Shown here: piece by piece, positions 62,953 through 64,000 of the stretch
Layout of the letters: every line of letters starts with the position of its first letter
Position numbering within the stretch: the stretch's first letter is position 1
NCBI RefSeq assembly: GCF_001544875.2
Contig: NZ_FCOA02000005.1
Location: 124,001 to 188,000, forward strand
Direction: 5' to 3'
Length of the DNA: 64,000 nucleotides
From: Caballeronia hypogeia
Lineage (GTDB): Bacteria > Pseudomonadota > Gammaproteobacteria > Burkholderiales > Burkholderiaceae
Made by a program: the position numbers and the translations under genes
The notes under the pieces: model-generated
Seen by the model: the letters and a program-made list of their open reading frames with translations, nothing else
What the model was told of the DNA's origin: nothing
The model's database searches: none

Positions 62953-64000
62953 ATGACCGCAACAACCGTCGGGCCGAAGGCGCTCAACATCACGTCGAAG
63001 ATCAAGCCTGCCGAGCAGGCGCTACGCAATCCGTTCATCCGTCTCGATGCGGAAGACAATGTCGTCGTCGCTCGCATCGACGTGCCGGCTGGCGTCGCCG
63101 CCAAGAGTGGCAACTTCGTTACGCAGCAGCCGGTTCCCGCTGGCCATAAAGTGGCGACGCGGGATATAAAACGCGGCGAGCGCATTCTCAAATACAACAC
63201 GACGATAGGCTTCGCGAGCGAGGACGTGCCAGCCGGAACGTGGATGCACAGCCATAACATCAGCTTCGGCGATCTCGTGAAGGACTATCGGCACGGCGAG
63301 GCGTACGTCGCGACGAAGCTTGTGCCGCGCGAGCAACGTCTGCAGTTCATGGGTATCGTGCGCGCCGATGGACGTGTGGCGACGCGCAATTACATCGGCG
63401 TGTTTGCGCTGAGTCATCGCGGCGCGACGGTGGCGCGCAGGATCGCCGAGCACTTCGATGAAGACGCGCTCGCGGAGTATCCGCGCATCGACGGCGTCGC
63501 GCCTTTCACGCACGAGCAAGGCGCGGGCATGGAACTGAGCGGCGAGCCGATGCAGATGTTGCGCAGAACGATCGGCGGCTATATCTCGAACGCGAACACG
63601 GCGGCGGCGCTGATCGTCTCGGCCGTGGGCGAAGACAACGAATTGAACGCGTTCCTCGAAGATCAGCATCTCGCGGAAGGTGCGCGCATCAGGACGCTGA
63701 ATATCGGCGCGGCGGGCGGCACGCGTTCGGCGATCGCGCGTGGCATCGAGATCGTGCGTGATCTGTTGCCCGATGCGAATCGCGCAGAGCGTGAGCCGGT
63801 TTCAGTCGAGCATATCGTCGTCGGCCTGCAATGCGGCGGGTCGGATGGCTTCTCGGGCCTGTCCGCGAACCCGGCCCTGGGTGTCGCGATGGAACTGCTG
63901 ATCGAGCAGGGCGGCACGGCGATTCTCTCCGAGACGTCGGAAATCTACGGCGTCGAGCATACGTTGACCGCCCGCGCATGCACGGCCGAGGTCGGCCGCA
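62953..64000 (+). CDS. SAF + UxaA domain dehydratase (altronate/galactarate dehydratase family), cut by window end
   Basis: The visible 349 residues hold an N-terminal SAF domain (about 22-105: VVVARIDVPAG, GHKVATRDIKRGERILKYNTTIGFA). The UxaA domain follows from GIVRADGRVATRNYIG. The canonical GLQCGGSDGFSGLSANPALG is intact. Three upstream cysteines of the family are lost: NC becomes SH (FALSHRGAT), GCG becomes GAG (HEQGAGMELSG) and GCE becomes VGE (SAVGEDNEL). Start is ATG 62953 after CGGAG. It follows the preceding UxaA gene by 16 bp. The remaining C-terminal motifs are outside the window. Confidence 0.85.
   Translation, partial: MTATTVGPKALNITSKIKPAEQALRNPFIRLDAEDNVVVARIDVPAGVAAKSGNFVTQQPVPAGHKVATRDIKRGERILKYNTTIGFASEDVPAGTWMHSHNISFGDLVKDYRHGEAYVATKLVPREQRLQFMGIVRADGRVATRNYIGVFALSHRGATVARRIAEHFDEDALAEYPRIDGVAPFTHEQGAGMELSGEPMQMLRRTIGGYISNANTAAALIVSAVGEDNELNAFLEDQHLAEGARIRTLNIGAAGGTRSAIARGIEIVRDLLPDANRAEREPVSVEHIVVGLQCGGSDGFSGLSANPALGVAMELLIEQGGTAILSETSEIYGVEHTLTARACTAEVGR

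Noticed and set aside
1..64000. Genomic island, prophage or transposon
   Set aside because: No integrase, transposase, tRNA-flanked repeats or phage genes were seen; composition is fairly even apart from the spacer at 31.6-32.4 kb.

Overview
The window is high-GC, densely coded chromosomal DNA. Its gene content looks like a soil or plant-associated Burkholderiales bacterium of the Paraburkholderia/Caballeronia type: many IclR and LysR regulators, LIV-type ABC transporters, MFS carriers, enolase-superfamily enzymes and small Burkholderia-type hypothetical proteins. I saw no rRNA, tRNA, CRISPR array, phage or insertion sequence. The species call is inference from gene content, not from a marker gene.

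Layout. 1-12.6 kb is mixed housekeeping and stress: a partial mandelate-racemase-family enzyme, a PoxB-like ThDP enzyme, an MgtC protein, a zinc-ribbon protein, an RcnB-like periplasmic protein, the Kup potassium carrier, two MFS carriers, a glutathione transferase, a GGDEF protein and several small genes, one of them broken. 12.8-30.4 kb is a large catabolic block. Three plus-strand genes (enolase-superfamily enzyme, SDR, IclR) converge on a nine-gene minus-strand operon running from 25374 down to 15670: enolase-superfamily enzyme, IclR, 4-OT tautomerase, ThDP enzyme, aldehyde dehydrogenase, class III CoA-transferase, a pair of unequal acyl-CoA dehydrogenases, and an enoyl-CoA hydratase. That operon is divergent from a complete five-gene branched-chain-type ABC importer. 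The order suggests import of an acid, dehydration or isomerisation to a 2-oxo acid, decarboxylation, oxidation, CoA activation, desaturation and hydration.

30.5-39.5 kb holds a secreted glycosidase-like lipoprotein, an MFS gene broken by a deletion, an IclR gene with a striking nested palindrome over its promoter, a ferredoxin-reductase-like protein lacking its iron-sulfur domain, an SDR/LysR divergent pair and a chloroperoxidase-type hydrolase. 39.5-42.9 kb is metE/metR with a consensus MetR box. 42.9-50.5 kb carries a VOC/MFS/DeoR operon, a hydroxyproline-type module (GntR, proline-racemase-fold dehydratase, periplasmic binding protein) and a tandem pair of type II haloacid dehalogenases with an Lrp regulator.

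50.5-64 kb is a sugar-acid region: LysR, two MFS genes (one with an in-frame internal deletion), an enolase-superfamily enzyme, a dead aldose-1-epimerase gene joined to the 3-prime end of a porin gene, an IclR regulator fused to an SMP-30/gluconolactonase domain, a uronate-dehydrogenase-like SDR, a second epimerase, LysR, MFS, and two tandem UxaA-family dehydratase genes. The two UxaA-family genes have lost conserved cysteine motifs in a complementary way, which I consider the most interesting signal in the window. Recent gene decay by deletion or point mutation is a second recurring theme (8.2, 33.5, 53.4 and 55.2-55.6 kb).
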